Translations under genes and position numbers: made by a program
The notes under the pieces: model-generated
Told to the model about the DNA's origin: nothing
The model's input: the letters and a program-made list of their open reading frames with translations, nothing else
The model's database searches: none
In this document: one piece after another, positions 31,791-41,213 of the stretch
Layout: the number at the start of each line of letters is the position of its first letter
Numbering within the stretch: the stretch's first letter is position 1
Source of the DNA: Roseitranquillus sp963709765
Lineage (GTDB): Bacteria; Pseudomonadota; Alphaproteobacteria; Rhodobacterales; Rhodobacteraceae
NCBI GenBank assembly: GCA_963709765.1
Contig: CAVPXL010000002.1
Span: forward strand, 62,001 to 126,000
DNA length: 64,000 nucleotides
Direction of reading: 5' to 3'

Positions 31791-32404
31791 CGCGCGCCCC
31801 GCTCCGGCAGGTAGCGCCCGAAGATCGCCGCCGCGACCAGCGCAACCGCCGCCGCCTTGAGCGCGAACACCCAGCTCAGCCCGCCGTCCAGGAGCGCGTA
31901 GATCACCGACACCAGATCCCCCAGCAGCACGCAGGCCGACAGGTAGAGCGCCACGTTCGTCATCATCGCCCGCGCCAGCGACAGCCGCATCGGCCCGTCC
32001 CTCTGCCGCCCCGCCTCGCGCCGGTCGAGCCAGAGATAGAGCGGCCCCATCACCAGCAGCACCGAACTCGCCCACCGCACCCGGTATTCCGCGCCCGAAT
32101 TCGAGAACGCCCGCCCGGGCGACACAAGGTCGATGATCGCGTGCAAGAGGACCACCAGATGCACCGCCCCCGCCACCAGCGCCGTCAGAACGATGCCATA
32201 GACCAGCGCGTCGCGCGCCGTGAAACGCGGCACGGGCCGGGGCACCGGCGGCGCGAAGGGCACGTCGGCCCATGCCGCCAGCGCCTGCGCCACCTCGTCC
32301 CCGCTCCACCCCGCCGAAGTCAGCGTCGTGGCGATCTCCTCGCGCCCGCGCCCCGCCATCAGCGCCTCGCGCACGAACGCCTCGAGCCGGTCCCGCGTCG
32401 CCAT
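31787..32404 (-). CDS. DUF5671-like membrane protein
   Basis: The 205-residue protein begins with a short helical domain (LEAFVREALMAGRGREEIATTLTSAGW) that resembles the DNA- or RNA-binding-like helix pair found at the N-terminus of many DUF5671 proteins. Four hydrophobic helices follow. Start ATG at 32404. An in-frame ATG at 32461 would add a Ser/Lys-rich leader. Function is unknown. It overlaps the following small membrane gene by 4 bases. Confidence 0.65.
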   Translation of the reverse strand: MATRDRLEAFVREALMAGRGREEIATTLTSAGWSGDEVAQALAAWADVPFAPPVPRPVPRFTARDALVYGIVLTALVAGAVHLVVLLHAIIDLVSPGRAFSNSGAEYRVRWASSVLLVMGPLYLWLDRREAGRQRDGPMRLSLARAMMTNVALYLSACVLLGDLVSVIYALLDGGLSWVFALKAAAVALVAAAIFGRYLPERGAR

Positions 32405-32479
32405 CCGCTTTCCTTTCCCGTCCTTTGCGCAACTTGAGGGCGACGGATCCTCCCGGCGCAACGGCTTTTCGTCCCCGCC

Positions 32480-32929
32480 TCAGCCCCGTCGCGCGGCGAA
32501 GAACCCGCGCAGAAGCGCCGCCGCCTCGCCCGCATTGATACCGCAATAGACCTCGGGCGCATGGTGGGACTGCGCGTGCGCGAACACCCGCGCCCCGTGC
32601 GCCACCCCGCCCGATTTCGGATCGTCCGCGCCGTAATAGAGCCGCCCGATCCGGGCCGCCGCGATTCCCGCCGCGCACATGGCGCAGGGCTCCAGCGTGA
32701 CGTAGAGGTCGCACCCGGCCAGCCGTTCCGACCCCAGCGCCGCGCAGGCCGCCCGGATCGCCAGCATCTCGGCATGGGCGGTCGGGTCGGCCAGCTCCCG
32801 CGTGCGGTTGCCCGCCACCGCCAGCACGGCGCCGCCGCGCACGATCGCCGCGCCCACCGGCACCTCGCCGCGCGCGCCCGCCGCCCGCGCCTCGGCCAGG
32901 GCCGCGTCCATATGGCTGCGAAAGGTCAT
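32480..32929 (-). CDS. tadA: tRNA-specific adenosine deaminase TadA
   Basis: TadA converts A34 to inosine in tRNA-Arg(ACG). The 149-residue protein carries the zinc site and proton shuttle: His52 and Glu54 in TAHAEM, then PCAMC with Cys82 and Cys85. Start ATG at 32929. The longer frame to 34573 is an artefact antisense to rluB. It is divergent from rluB across 75 bases. Confidence 0.95.
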   Translation of the reverse strand: MTFRSHMDAALAEARAAGARGEVPVGAAIVRGGAVLAVAGNRTRELADPTAHAEMLAIRAACAALGSERLAGCDLYVTLEPCAMCAAGIAAARIGRLYYGADDPKSGGVAHGARVFAHAQSHHAPEVYCGINAGEAAALLRGFFAARRG

Positions 32930-33004
32930 GGCCCGGTCATGCCGCCGCCGCGTCCGAATGCCAAGCCGCTTCCCCCCGCGCCCCGCCCGCGCTATGCCCC
33001 GCCC

Positions 33005-34224
33005 ATGACAGACGAGCGTATCGCCAAGGTGCTGGCCCGGGCCGGCATCGCCAGCCGCCGCGAGGCCGAACGGATGATCGAAGGCGGGCGCGTCTCGGTC
33101 AACGGCCGCCGCATCGACAGCCCGGCGCTCAACGTCGGGCCCGCCGACCGCATCGAGGTCGACGGCAAGCCCATCCCCGACCGCGAGCCGCCGCGCATCT
33201 GGCTCTACCACAAGCCTCTCGGCCTCGTGACGACGGAGCGCGACGAAAAGGGCCGCACCACGGTCTTCGACAGCCTGCCCGACGACATGCCCCGCGTGAT
33301 GAGCGTCGGGCGGCTCGACCTCAACTCCGAGGGGCTGCTGCTCCTGACCAACGACGGCGAGGTCAAGCGCCGCCTCGAACTTCCCACCACCGGTTGGACC
33401 CGCAAGTACCGCGTCCGCGTCCACGGCGCCCCGTCCGACGACATGCTCAAGCCCCTGCGCGACGGTCTGACGGTCGAGGGCGAGCGGTTTCGCCCCATGA
33501 CCGTGACCATCGACCGCCAGCAGGGCGCCAACGCCTGGCTTACCATCGCCATCCGCGAGGGCCGCAACCGCGAGATCCGCCGCGCGCTGGAGGCCGTGGG
33601 CCTGTCGGTCAACCGTCTCATCCGCGTCAGCTACGGACCCTTCCGGCTGGCCGAACTGGCCGCCGGCGCGGTGTCCGAGGTCCGCCAGAAGATCGTCCGC
33701 GATCAGCTCGGCCTGCCGTCCGACCCGGCCTCCGAGACCGGCACCGCCAGCGCGAAACCGCGCCGCGTCCTCGCCCGCAAACCGGGCAAGGGGCGCCCCA
33801 GGCCGTCCGACGGGCGCGACGTTCTGGCCGAGGGCCGCAGCGAGCCGAAACGCGGCGGCCCGCGAAATTCGCCGAAACCCCGCCCCCGGTCCGTCGACGA
33901 CACGGAAGAGCCGCGCGGCGCGCGCCCGTCTCGGTCCGGTCCCCGGCGCTCCGCCGACGACACCGGCGCGACAGGTCCGAAGGCGCGCGGCGGCGCCCCG
34001 GACGAATCCGCGCCCCGCTCCAGACCCCGCCGCGAATCCGGCCCCGCTGGCCGCTCCGGCCCGCCGAGCGGCCCCGGCCCGCGCGGCCCGAAGGCGGGCG
34101 GCGGCCCGAAAGCGGCGGCGGCCCGAAGGGGCCCCGCGCCTCCCCCTCCGGGGATCGCCCGACCCGCCCCGGTCCCGGCAGACCCGGGGGCCCGCGCGGC
34201 TCCGGCGGCCCGCGCCGCGGTTGA
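33005..34224 (+). CDS. rluB: 23S rRNA pseudouridine synthase, RluB type, with low-complexity tail and frame break
   Basis: This is an RsuA/RluB/E/F-family enzyme that makes pseudouridine in the large rRNA. Residues about 1-50 form an S4 domain (ERIAKVLARAGIASRREAERMI). The catalytic domain has SVGRLDLNSEGLLLLTNDG with the catalytic Asp, and EGRNREIRRALEAVGL. From about residue 240 a long Pro/Arg/Gly/Ser-rich tail follows. Near 34110, in a GC-rich repeat, the frame changes. The other frame gives a smoother Gly/Pro/Arg tail ending GSGGPRRG at 34224, so one missing base is likely. As read without correction the frame would end at 34300. Confidence 0.9.
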
Positions 34225-34339
34225 CGCAGGGTCCGCCACGCCCGCACGGAACGACACGGCCGCAAGAGGCATTGACCACTGGCACGCGGGGACACGCTGA
34301 AATACAGTGTCTCCGACCTATCGGAGCGGTATCGGGGCG

Positions 34340-34549
34340 ATGCAGCGTCTGGCACTTGCGATCATTCTGCTGGCCATCCTGGTGGGCGTCCTGACCATGG
34401 CTGCGCGCGCATTCCGGCGCAGCCTCGAGCCGCGTGACACGCCGGTGATCGGCACCAACAGCGGGGGCATCACCATGCAGAAACTGGCTTTCGCGGGCCT
34501 CTTCCTCGTCATCCTCGGAACATCCACCGGCTGGCTGGGCGGGCTCTGA
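34340..34549 (+). CDS. small two-helix membrane protein at the head of the xpaC-telA cassette
   Basis: The 69-residue protein has a hydrophobic helix at the N-terminus (LALAIILLAILVGVLTMAA), a short charged loop, and a second helix (LAFAGLFLVILGTSTGWL). GGGGCG precedes the ATG at 34340. Its stop overlaps the xpaC start (TGATG). No family is recognised. The arrangement argues that it is a real part of the operon. Confidence 0.65.
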   Translation: MQRLALAIILLAILVGVLTMAARAFRRSLEPRDTPVIGTNSGGITMQKLAFAGLFLVILGTSTGWLGGL

Positions 34550-35430
34550 TGGCGCGGCGCTTCGGCGGCACATATTCCCCGAACGGCAAGGACGAGACGG
34601 CCGCCCCGCGCACCCGCCGCCCCGAGCGGATGGCGATGCGGCGCAACCTTCTGTGGCTCGCGCCCGCGCCGCTCCTCTTTACCGCCTTCGCCGGCGGCGC
34701 CGTCGGCATGGCGAGCGATCTGGCCGCGCTGGCCCTCCTGTGGGGCTCGGCCTACCTGCTCGGAGAGGGTCTCAAGGCCGAAGCCGCCTATGCCGAGCGC
34801 AACGTCGCCAGGCGCCCGTCGATCCCGCGCAAGCTCTTCGCCAGCGTCGGCACCGGCCTTGGCGTCGCGCTCGCCGCGCTCGAGGGCGGTGGCGGCATGC
34901 TCGCGCCCCTGCTCTTCGGCAGCGTGGCGGCGGTGCTGCACGTCGTGGCCTTCGGCACCGACCCGCTGCGCGACAAGGGCGCCGAGGGCGTCGACGAGAT
35001 GCAGTCGGACCGCGTCATGCGCGCCGTCGACGAGGCCGAGCGCCTGTTGTCCGACATCCGCGCCACCATCGCCCAGACCACCGACCGCCCCCTGATCGAG
35101 CGCGTCGAGCGCTTTCAGGACACCGCCCGCGCGCTCTTCCGCTCGGTCGAGGAGGACCCGCGCGACCTCGCCGGCGTGCGCCGCTACCTCGGGGTCTACC
35201 TGCTCGGCGCGCGCGACGCGACGACCCGGTTCGTGGAGCTTCACGGCCGCTCCGGCGATTCAGGTGCGCGCGCGGATTACGTGGCGCTGCTCGACGATCT
35301 GGACCACACCTTCGCCGAGCGCACGCGTCGGCTCATGGCCGAGTCGCGCACCGATCTCGACGTCGAGATCGGCGTGCTGCGCGACCGGCTCGCCCGCGAG
35401 GGCGTCACCACGCAAAGGAAGGACGAGTGA
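34549..35430 (+). CDS. XpaC-family (5-bromo-4-chloroindolyl phosphate hydrolysis) protein
   Basis: The 293-residue protein has two or three hydrophobic helices in its first half (LLWLAPAPLLFTAFAGGA, SDLAALALLWGSAYLLG, FASVGTGLGVALAA), followed by a soluble helical domain (VDEAERLLSDIRATIAQT, FQDTARALFRSVEEDPRDL, VRRYLGVYLLGARDATTRF) typical of XpaC. The Bacillus name comes from an indicator-dye phenotype; the true role is unknown, but XpaC is often coupled to TelA, as here (1-base overlap, TGATG). Likely an inner-membrane protein in envelope stress. Confidence 0.85.
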   Translation: MARRFGGTYSPNGKDETAAPRTRRPERMAMRRNLLWLAPAPLLFTAFAGGAVGMASDLAALALLWGSAYLLGEGLKAEAAYAERNVARRPSIPRKLFASVGTGLGVALAALEGGGGMLAPLLFGSVAAVLHVVAFGTDPLRDKGAEGVDEMQSDRVMRAVDEAERLLSDIRATIAQTTDRPLIERVERFQDTARALFRSVEEDPRDLAGVRRYLGVYLLGARDATTRFVELHGRSGDSGARADYVALLDDLDHTFAERTRRLMAESRTDLDVEIGVLRDRLAREGVTTQRKDE

Positions 35431-36639
35431 TGTCGGACAAGGTGCGCACCGAAGCCGCCGAAACGCAGACGCTGGTGGACGAACTCGGGCGCGCGCGGCT
35501 GCGTGATGTCGGCGATGCCGTGCCCGACCGCCGCGACGCGCCCGCCGAAACCGCCGCCGAGATCGACCGCCGCGTGGCCGAGATCGACATGGCCGACACC
35601 CAGTCCATCGTCTCCTTCGGCGCCCGCGCCCAGGGCGAGCTGCAGCGCATCAGCCAGTCGATGCTGGCCGACGTGCGCAACAAGGACGTCGGCCTGGCCG
35701 GCGACAACCTGCGCGAGATCGTCACCACCCTGCGCGGCTTCTCGCTCTCCGAACTCGACCCGAACCGCCGCCGCTCCTGGTGGGAACGCCTTCTCGGCCG
35801 CGCCAAGCCGGTCGCCAGATTCATGGCGCGCTACGAGAAGGTGCAGGTCCAGATCGACGACATCACCGACCGCCTGCTGCGTCACGAGCACCAGCTCCTG
35901 AAGGACGTCGCGCGCCCTCGACCTGCTCTACGACAAGACGCTCGCCTTCTACGACGAACTGGCGCTCTACATCGCCGCCGGCGAGGAGAAGCTGCGCCAG
36001 CTCGACACCGAGACGATCCCGGCGGCCGAGCGCGCCATGTCCGACGGCAAGGGCGACGACGTGATCGAGGCGCAGGAGCTGCGCGATCTGCGCGCCGCGC
36101 GTGACGACCTGGAACGCCGGGTCCACGACCTCAAGCTGACGCGCCAGGTCACGATGCAGTCGCTCCCCTCCATCCGCCTGGTGCAGGAGAACGACAAGGC
36201 GCTGGTCACCAAGATCAACTCCACCCTCGTCAACACCGTGCCGCTCTGGGAGACGCAGCTCGCCCAGGCGCTGACCATCCGCCGCGGCCGCGAGGCGGCG
36301 GCCAGCGTGCGCGAGGCCTCCGACCTGACCAACGACCTTCTGCGCCAGAACGCCGAGACCCTGCGCCAGGCCAACAAGGAGATCCGCACCGAGTTCGAGC
36401 GCGGCGTCTTCGACATCGAGACGGTCAAGGCCGCCAACGACACCCTGATCGCCACCATCGAGGAAACGCTCACCCTGGCCGACGAGGCCAAGGCCCGCCG
36501 CGCCACCGCCGAGGGCGAGCTGCGCACCATGGAGACCGAGCTGCGCAACGCCCTCGCCGCGGCCAGCGCCCCGGCCCAATCCGCCCAGCCACAGGCTGCC
36601 CCGGCCAGGGCCAGATCCGGCAACGGCCGCCCTGCATGA
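35430..36639 (+). CDS. TelA-family toxic-anion resistance protein, frame broken in the middle
   Basis: TelA (KlaA/YaaN) proteins are long, mostly helical, and linked to tellurite and other toxic-anion or antibiotic tolerance. The N-terminal half runs from MSDKVRTEAAETQTLVDELG to QIDDITDRLLRHEHQLLKDV. A single extra base near 35912 shifts the frame. The second half begins LDLLYDKTLAFYDELALYIAAG and contains LTRQVTMQSLPSIRLVQEND and ALTIRRGREAAA, ending at 36639. Joined, it is about 402 residues, the usual size. It overlaps the following lipoprotein gene by 4 bases. Confidence 0.9.
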
Positions 36640-37574
36640 AACTCCGCTTCGTCCTCCTCGCGGCGGCGCTTGTCCTGGTGTCGGCCTGCGAGCCGCCCCT
36701 CCCCGAAGCCGCCAGGTCGCCGCCGGCGGCGCGCCCCGCCGTCGCACCCGCGACGCCCGACCTCTCGCGCTCGAACAGGAGCGCCGGCCTGGCGCGCTAT
36801 TACGCCCGGGTGCAGTTCGGCCTGAAGGCGCAGGGCCTCCTGCGCACCGATTACGACGCCGCCGATGCGCCGTTCTCGGCCCGCGATCTGGTCGAGAACT
36901 TCGAGCGCATCGCGCTCTACCAGGAATACGCCAACGTCGCGGGCCGCATCGTCGCGCGCCAGACCGAAAGCCAGCTGCACAAATGGGTCGACCCGGTGCG
37001 CCTGCAACTGGCCTTCGGCGACGGCGTGTCCGAAGACGTGCGCCTTCGCGACACCGCCGCCGTGCGCGACTACGTCGCCCGACTCGCCCGCGTCTCCGGT
37101 CACCCGATCCGCATGGTCGAAGAGGGCGGCAACTTCCACGTCCTCATCGTCGACGAAGACTCGCGCGAACGCCTCGGCGCGACGCTCGACGACCTCATCC
37201 CCGGCATCAGCGACGAGGCGGTGCGCACCGTCGTCGAGCTGCCGCGCTCCAGCTATTGCCTCGTCTTCGCGCTCGACCCGTCCGACACCGGCGCCTACGA
37301 GCGCGCCGTCGCCGTGATCCGCGCCGAGCATCCCGACCTGTTGCGCCTCTCGTGCCTCCACGAAGAGATCGCCCAGGGCCTCGGCCTGTCCAACGACAGC
37401 CCCGCCGCGCGCCCCTCGATCTTCAACGACGACGAGGAATTCGCGCTCCTCACCCGCCACGACGAATTGCTGCTCACGATGCTCTACGACCCGCGCATGA
37501 TCCCCGGCATGTCCGTCGCGCAGGCCCGTCCGCTGGCCGAAGAGATCGCCAACGAACTCCTGCCCGGAAGCTGA
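36636..37574 (+). CDS. DUF2927 lipoprotein
   Basis: The 312-residue protein has a lipoprotein signal (MKLRFVLLAAALVLVSAC, Cys 18), a Pro/Ala linker, and a C-terminal region with LHEEIAQGLGLSNDSP, FNDDEEFALLTRHDELLL and LYDPRMIPGMS that matches DUF2927. It looks like a zincin-like domain but lacks a clear HExxH; instead it has HEE in the expected region (CLHEEIAQ). Function is unknown. It is translationally coupled to telA. Confidence 0.8.
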   Translation: MKLRFVLLAAALVLVSACEPPLPEAARSPPAARPAVAPATPDLSRSNRSAGLARYYARVQFGLKAQGLLRTDYDAADAPFSARDLVENFERIALYQEYANVAGRIVARQTESQLHKWVDPVRLQLAFGDGVSEDVRLRDTAAVRDYVARLARVSGHPIRMVEEGGNFHVLIVDEDSRERLGATLDDLIPGISDEAVRTVVELPRSSYCLVFALDPSDTGAYERAVAVIRAEHPDLLRLSCLHEEIAQGLGLSNDSPAARPSIFNDDEEFALLTRHDELLLTMLYDPRMIPGMSVAQARPLAEEIANELLPGS

Positions 37575-37584
37575 GGAAAGCCCC

Positions 37585-38712
37585 ATGATCTGGAATTATC
37601 TCTCGGGGCAGTTCATCGACGTCATCGAATGGACCGACGACAGCCGCGACACCATGGTCTGGCGCTTCGAGCGGCAGGGCAACGAGATCAAGTACGGCGC
37701 CAAGCTCACCGTCCGCGAGGGGCAGGCCGCCGTCTTCGTCCACGAGGGGCAGCTCGCGGACGTCTTCATGCCCGGCCTCTACCTGCTGGAAACCAACAAC
37801 ATGCCGGTGATGACCACGCTCCAGCACTGGGACCACGGCTTCCGGTCGCCCTTCAAGTCCGAGATCTACTTCGTCGCGACCCGCCGCTTCACCGACCTCA
37901 AATGGGGCACCAGGAACCCGATCATCCTGCGCGACCCCGAATTCGGCCCGACCCGCGTGCGCGCCTTCGGCACCTACGCCATCCGCGTGACCGAGCCGGG
38001 GCGCTTCCTGACCGAGATCGTGGGCACCGACGGCGCCTTCACCTCCGACGAGATCACCTTCCAGATCCGCAACATCATCGTGCAGGAGTTCAGCCGCGTG
38101 CTCGCCGCCTCCGGCATCCCCGTCCTCGACATGGCCGCCAACACCGCGGATCTGGGCAAGCTCGTCGCCGCGGAGATCAGCGGCACGCTCGCCGAATACG
38201 GCCTCGCCATGCCCGAGCTCTACGTGGAGAACATCTCCCTGCCACAGGCGGTGGAACAGGCCCTCGACCGGCGCACCTCCATGGGCGTGGTCGGCGATCT
38301 GGGCCGCTACACCGAGTTCTCGGCGGCCGAGGCCATGACCCGCGCCGCCGCCAATCCGGGCGGCGCCGGTGCCGGGATGGGCGCCGGCCTCGGCGCCGGA
38401 ATGGGCCTCGCCATGGGCGCGCAGGCCGCCCGCGCCGGCCCCTGGGGCGCCGTTCCCGCCGCCGCCGCTCCCGCTGCCGCCGCCGCACCGCCGCCTCCGC
38501 CGTCCGAGCATGTCTGGCACATCGCCCGGGCCGGCGAGACGAGCGGCCCCTTTTCCAGGGCCGCGCTGGGGCGGATGTCGGGCGACGGCGGCCTCACCCG
38601 CGAAAGCTGGGTCTGGACCGCCGGGCAGGACGGCTGGAAACGCGCCGAGGACGTCCCCGAACTGGCGCAGCTCTTCACCGTCATGCCCCCGCCCCCGCCC
38701 GCCGATGCCTGA
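37585..38712 (+). CDS. SPFH-domain protein with C-terminal GYF_2-like domain
   Basis: The 375-residue protein has an N-terminal SPFH/virion-core-like region of about 250 residues (VIEWTDDSRDTMVWRFERQG, LTVREGQAAVFVHEGQLADVF, ASGIPVLDMAANTADLGKLV). A Gly/Ala/Met-rich segment (GAGAGMGAGLGAGMGLAMGA) and a Pro/Ala stretch follow. The C-terminal 60 residues (HVWHIARAGETSGPFSRAAL ... WVWTAGQDGWKRAEDVPELA) resemble the GYF_2 domain used for protein-protein contacts. SPFH proteins scaffold membranes. It sits between the DUF2927 lipoprotein and the zinc-ribbon protein. Confidence 0.85.
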   Translation: MIWNYLSGQFIDVIEWTDDSRDTMVWRFERQGNEIKYGAKLTVREGQAAVFVHEGQLADVFMPGLYLLETNNMPVMTTLQHWDHGFRSPFKSEIYFVATRRFTDLKWGTRNPIILRDPEFGPTRVRAFGTYAIRVTEPGRFLTEIVGTDGAFTSDEITFQIRNIIVQEFSRVLAASGIPVLDMAANTADLGKLVAAEISGTLAEYGLAMPELYVENISLPQAVEQALDRRTSMGVVGDLGRYTEFSAAEAMTRAAANPGGAGAGMGAGLGAGMGLAMGAQAARAGPWGAVPAAAAPAAAAAPPPPPSEHVWHIARAGETSGPFSRAALGRMSGDGGLTRESWVWTAGQDGWKRAEDVPELAQLFTVMPPPPPADA

Positions 38713-38996
38713 GCAGGCCCCGCGCCGCGCGACCCGTCCCGCCGAAAGGCGCAACGCGCACCTGCGCGGCGGCCCGTCGGCCTCCCCACGCGCCCCGGCC
38801 CCGGTGTCCGTCCGTCCCGCACGCCTCACCGCCATCCTTCACGGAGCGTCGCTTCGGCGTCCGGCCCGGCCCGTCGCGCGTTCCCCGCCTCGACCTTGCG
38901 GCCTCATGCCCGTCCCCGGACCGGCCGCAGGACCGCCACCCGCGACCGGCCCGACCACGGCGCATCCCGACCACGCCCTCCCCTCCGGCCCGTTTC

Positions 38997-40127
38997 ATGG
39001 CTGACCGGCCCACCCCCACGGCCGGCGCCGAGGAACACCGCTTCCCCTGCCCGACCTGCGGCGCCGACCTGCGCTACGACCCCGGCGCCGAACAGCTCGT
39101 CTGCCACCATTGCGGCCACGTGGAAAAGATCGCCGGCCGCGGCCCCGCCAACGCCCCGATCGTCGAGCACGACTTCCGCGCCGCCGTCGAGGCCGCCCTC
39201 CTCGTCACCGACATGGAGGAGACCCGCACCGTCACCTGCCAGTCCTGCGGCGCCGAGGTGGAGTTCGACCCCGACACCCACGCCCGCGAATGCCCGTTCT
39301 GCGCCAGTCCCATCGTCACCGACACCGGCGTCAACCGGCACGTCAAGCCCGGCGCCGTCCTGCCCTTCGCCCTCGATCAGGACGCCGCCCGCGCCGCCAT
39401 GCGCGACTGGCTCGGCCAGCTCTGGCTCGCGCCCGGCGGCCTGCGCCGCTACGCCCGCCGCTCCCACCCGCTGCAGGGCATCTACGTCCCGTACTGGACC
39501 TTCGACGCCGACACCCGGTCGGAGTATTCCGGCGAACGCGGCACCGCCCACACCCGGATGCGCACGGTCGTCCAGAACGGCAAGCGCCGCACCGTGCCCC
39601 AGACCGAGATCCGCTGGGCCCGGGTGCGCGGCCGCGTCGCCCGCGCCTTCGACGACGTCCTGGTCCTCGCCAGCCGCTCGCTCCCCGCCAGGCACACCGA
39701 CGCGCTCCAGCCCTGGCAGCTCGCCGCCCTCGAACCCTACGCCCCCGAATACCTCGCCGGCTTCCGCGCCGAGGCCTACCAGGTCGAGCTGCGCGAGGGC
39801 TGGACCCGCGCCCGCGCCATCATGGACGGCCGGATCGAACGCGACGTGCGCTTCGACATCGGCGGCGACCGCCAGCGCATCCACCAGATCCGCACCGACG
39901 TCTCGAACGTCACCTTCAAGCACGTCCTGCTGCCGGTCTGGGTCGCGGCCTACACCTGGCGCGGCAAGCCCTACCGCTTCGTCGTCAACGGTCAGACCGG
40001 GCGCGTCGCGGGCGAGCGCCCATGGTCGCCGTGGAAGGTCGCGGCGGCGGTGATCCTCGCGCTCCTCCTCGCCGCCGCCGCGGCCTGGTTCTATGCCCAG
40101 GGCCAGGGCGGCGGCGTCTCCTGGTAG
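38997..40127 (+). CDS. zinc-ribbon membrane protein of the cassette (TFIIB-type zinc finger)
   Basis: The 376-residue protein starts with a zinc ribbon (CPTCGADLRYDPGAEQLVCHHCG), then a second one (CQSCGAEVEFDPDTHARECPFC). A beta-rich domain with LQGIYVPYWTFDADTRSEYSG follows, and a single C-terminal membrane helix (AAAVILALLLAAAAAWFYAQ). Homologues are often labelled TFIIB-type zinc-finger or primosomal-like, with no assigned function. Start ATG at 38997 directly precedes the ribbon. It is probably the last gene of the cassette. About 285 bases before it hold no gene. Confidence 0.82.
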   Translation: MADRPTPTAGAEEHRFPCPTCGADLRYDPGAEQLVCHHCGHVEKIAGRGPANAPIVEHDFRAAVEAALLVTDMEETRTVTCQSCGAEVEFDPDTHARECPFCASPIVTDTGVNRHVKPGAVLPFALDQDAARAAMRDWLGQLWLAPGGLRRYARRSHPLQGIYVPYWTFDADTRSEYSGERGTAHTRMRTVVQNGKRRTVPQTEIRWARVRGRVARAFDDVLVLASRSLPARHTDALQPWQLAALEPYAPEYLAGFRAEAYQVELREGWTRARAIMDGRIERDVRFDIGGDRQRIHQIRTDVSNVTFKHVLLPVWVAAYTWRGKPYRFVVNGQTGRVAGERPWSPWKVAAAVILALLLAAAAAWFYAQGQGGGVSW

Positions 40128-40263
40128 GCCTCGCGCCGCCCGGCAAAGCGCTGGCCCTCCGCGCCCCACCGACCGTAAGGTAGGCCCCATGGCAAGCGCG
40201 GCGCCCGCGCCCGCCAGTCCAAGGGCCGCGCCGCAAGCGGCCCGAACCGAGGGGAGTGACCGG

Positions 40264-41182
40264 ATGATCCTGTGCTGCGGCGAGGCCCTGATCGACATGC
40301 TGCCGCGCCGGACGGACGCGGGCGAGACCGCCTTCGCCCCCCATGCCGGCGGCGCGGTCTTCAACACCGCCATCGCGCTCGGGCGGCTCGGCACGCGCCA
40401 CGCAATTCCTGTCGGGCATCTCCACCGACCTCTTCGGGCGCATGCTGATCGACGCGCTCGCACAAAGCGGCGTCGACGCGCGCCCCGCGATCCGCTCCGA
40501 CCGGCCCACGACACTGGCCTTCGTGGAACTGACCGACGGTCAGGCGCGGTATGCCTTCTACGACGAGAACACCGCCGGACGGATGCTGATGCCCGGTGAC
40601 ATGACCGCCCCCGGCCCCGACGTCACCGCGCTGTTCTTCGGCGGCATCAGCCTCATGGTCGAACCCTGCGGCGGCGCCTACGAGGCCCTCGCCCTGGCCG
40701 AGACCGGGCAGCGCGCCGTCATGCTCGACCCCAACATCCGCCCCGGCTTCATCCGTGACGAGGCCGCCTATCGCGCCCGCATCGACCGGATGATCGCCGC
40801 CGCCGACATCGTGAAGCTCTCCGACGAGGATCTGCACTGGCTCCGGGGCGCGGGCGACGCCGCCAGCCTCGCGCGCGGCATCATCAGGATGGGCCCGGCC
40901 CTGGTCTGCATCACCGAGGGCGCGAGGGGCGTCACCGGCTACACCGCCACCGGCGCACGCCACGCCGCCGCCTCGCGCGTCGCGGTCGTGGACACGGTCG
41001 GCGCGGGCGACACCTTCAACGCCGGGCTCCTCGCCGGGCTGCACGACCACGACGCCCTGCGCCCGGGCCTCCCCGATCTCGACGACGCGACCCTCGACGC
41101 GGCCCTGTCGCTCGGCGCGCGCGCCGCCGCGATCACCGTCTCCCGCGCCGGCGCCAACCCGCCCCGCCGCGACGAACTGTGA
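40264..41182 (+). CDS. PfkB-family carbohydrate kinase (fructokinase-like), frame broken near residue 45
   Basis: This is a ribokinase-fold sugar kinase of about 305 residues. The N-terminal MILCCGEALIDMLPRR and GGAVFNTAIALGRLG are in one frame. An extra base near 40400 moves the rest (FLSGISTDLFGRMLIDAL onward) into the next frame. Seen there are FYDENTAGRMLMPGD, MLDPNIRPGFI and the C-terminal PfkB signature DTVGAGDTFNAGLLAGL with the catalytic Asp. Substrate is not certain; fructose is the usual guess for this sequence type. A GAGGGGAG ribosome site precedes the ATG. Confidence 0.88.
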
Positions 41183-41213
41183 TGCCCGCCCTCACCTCTG
41201 CCGTCTCCGCCTG

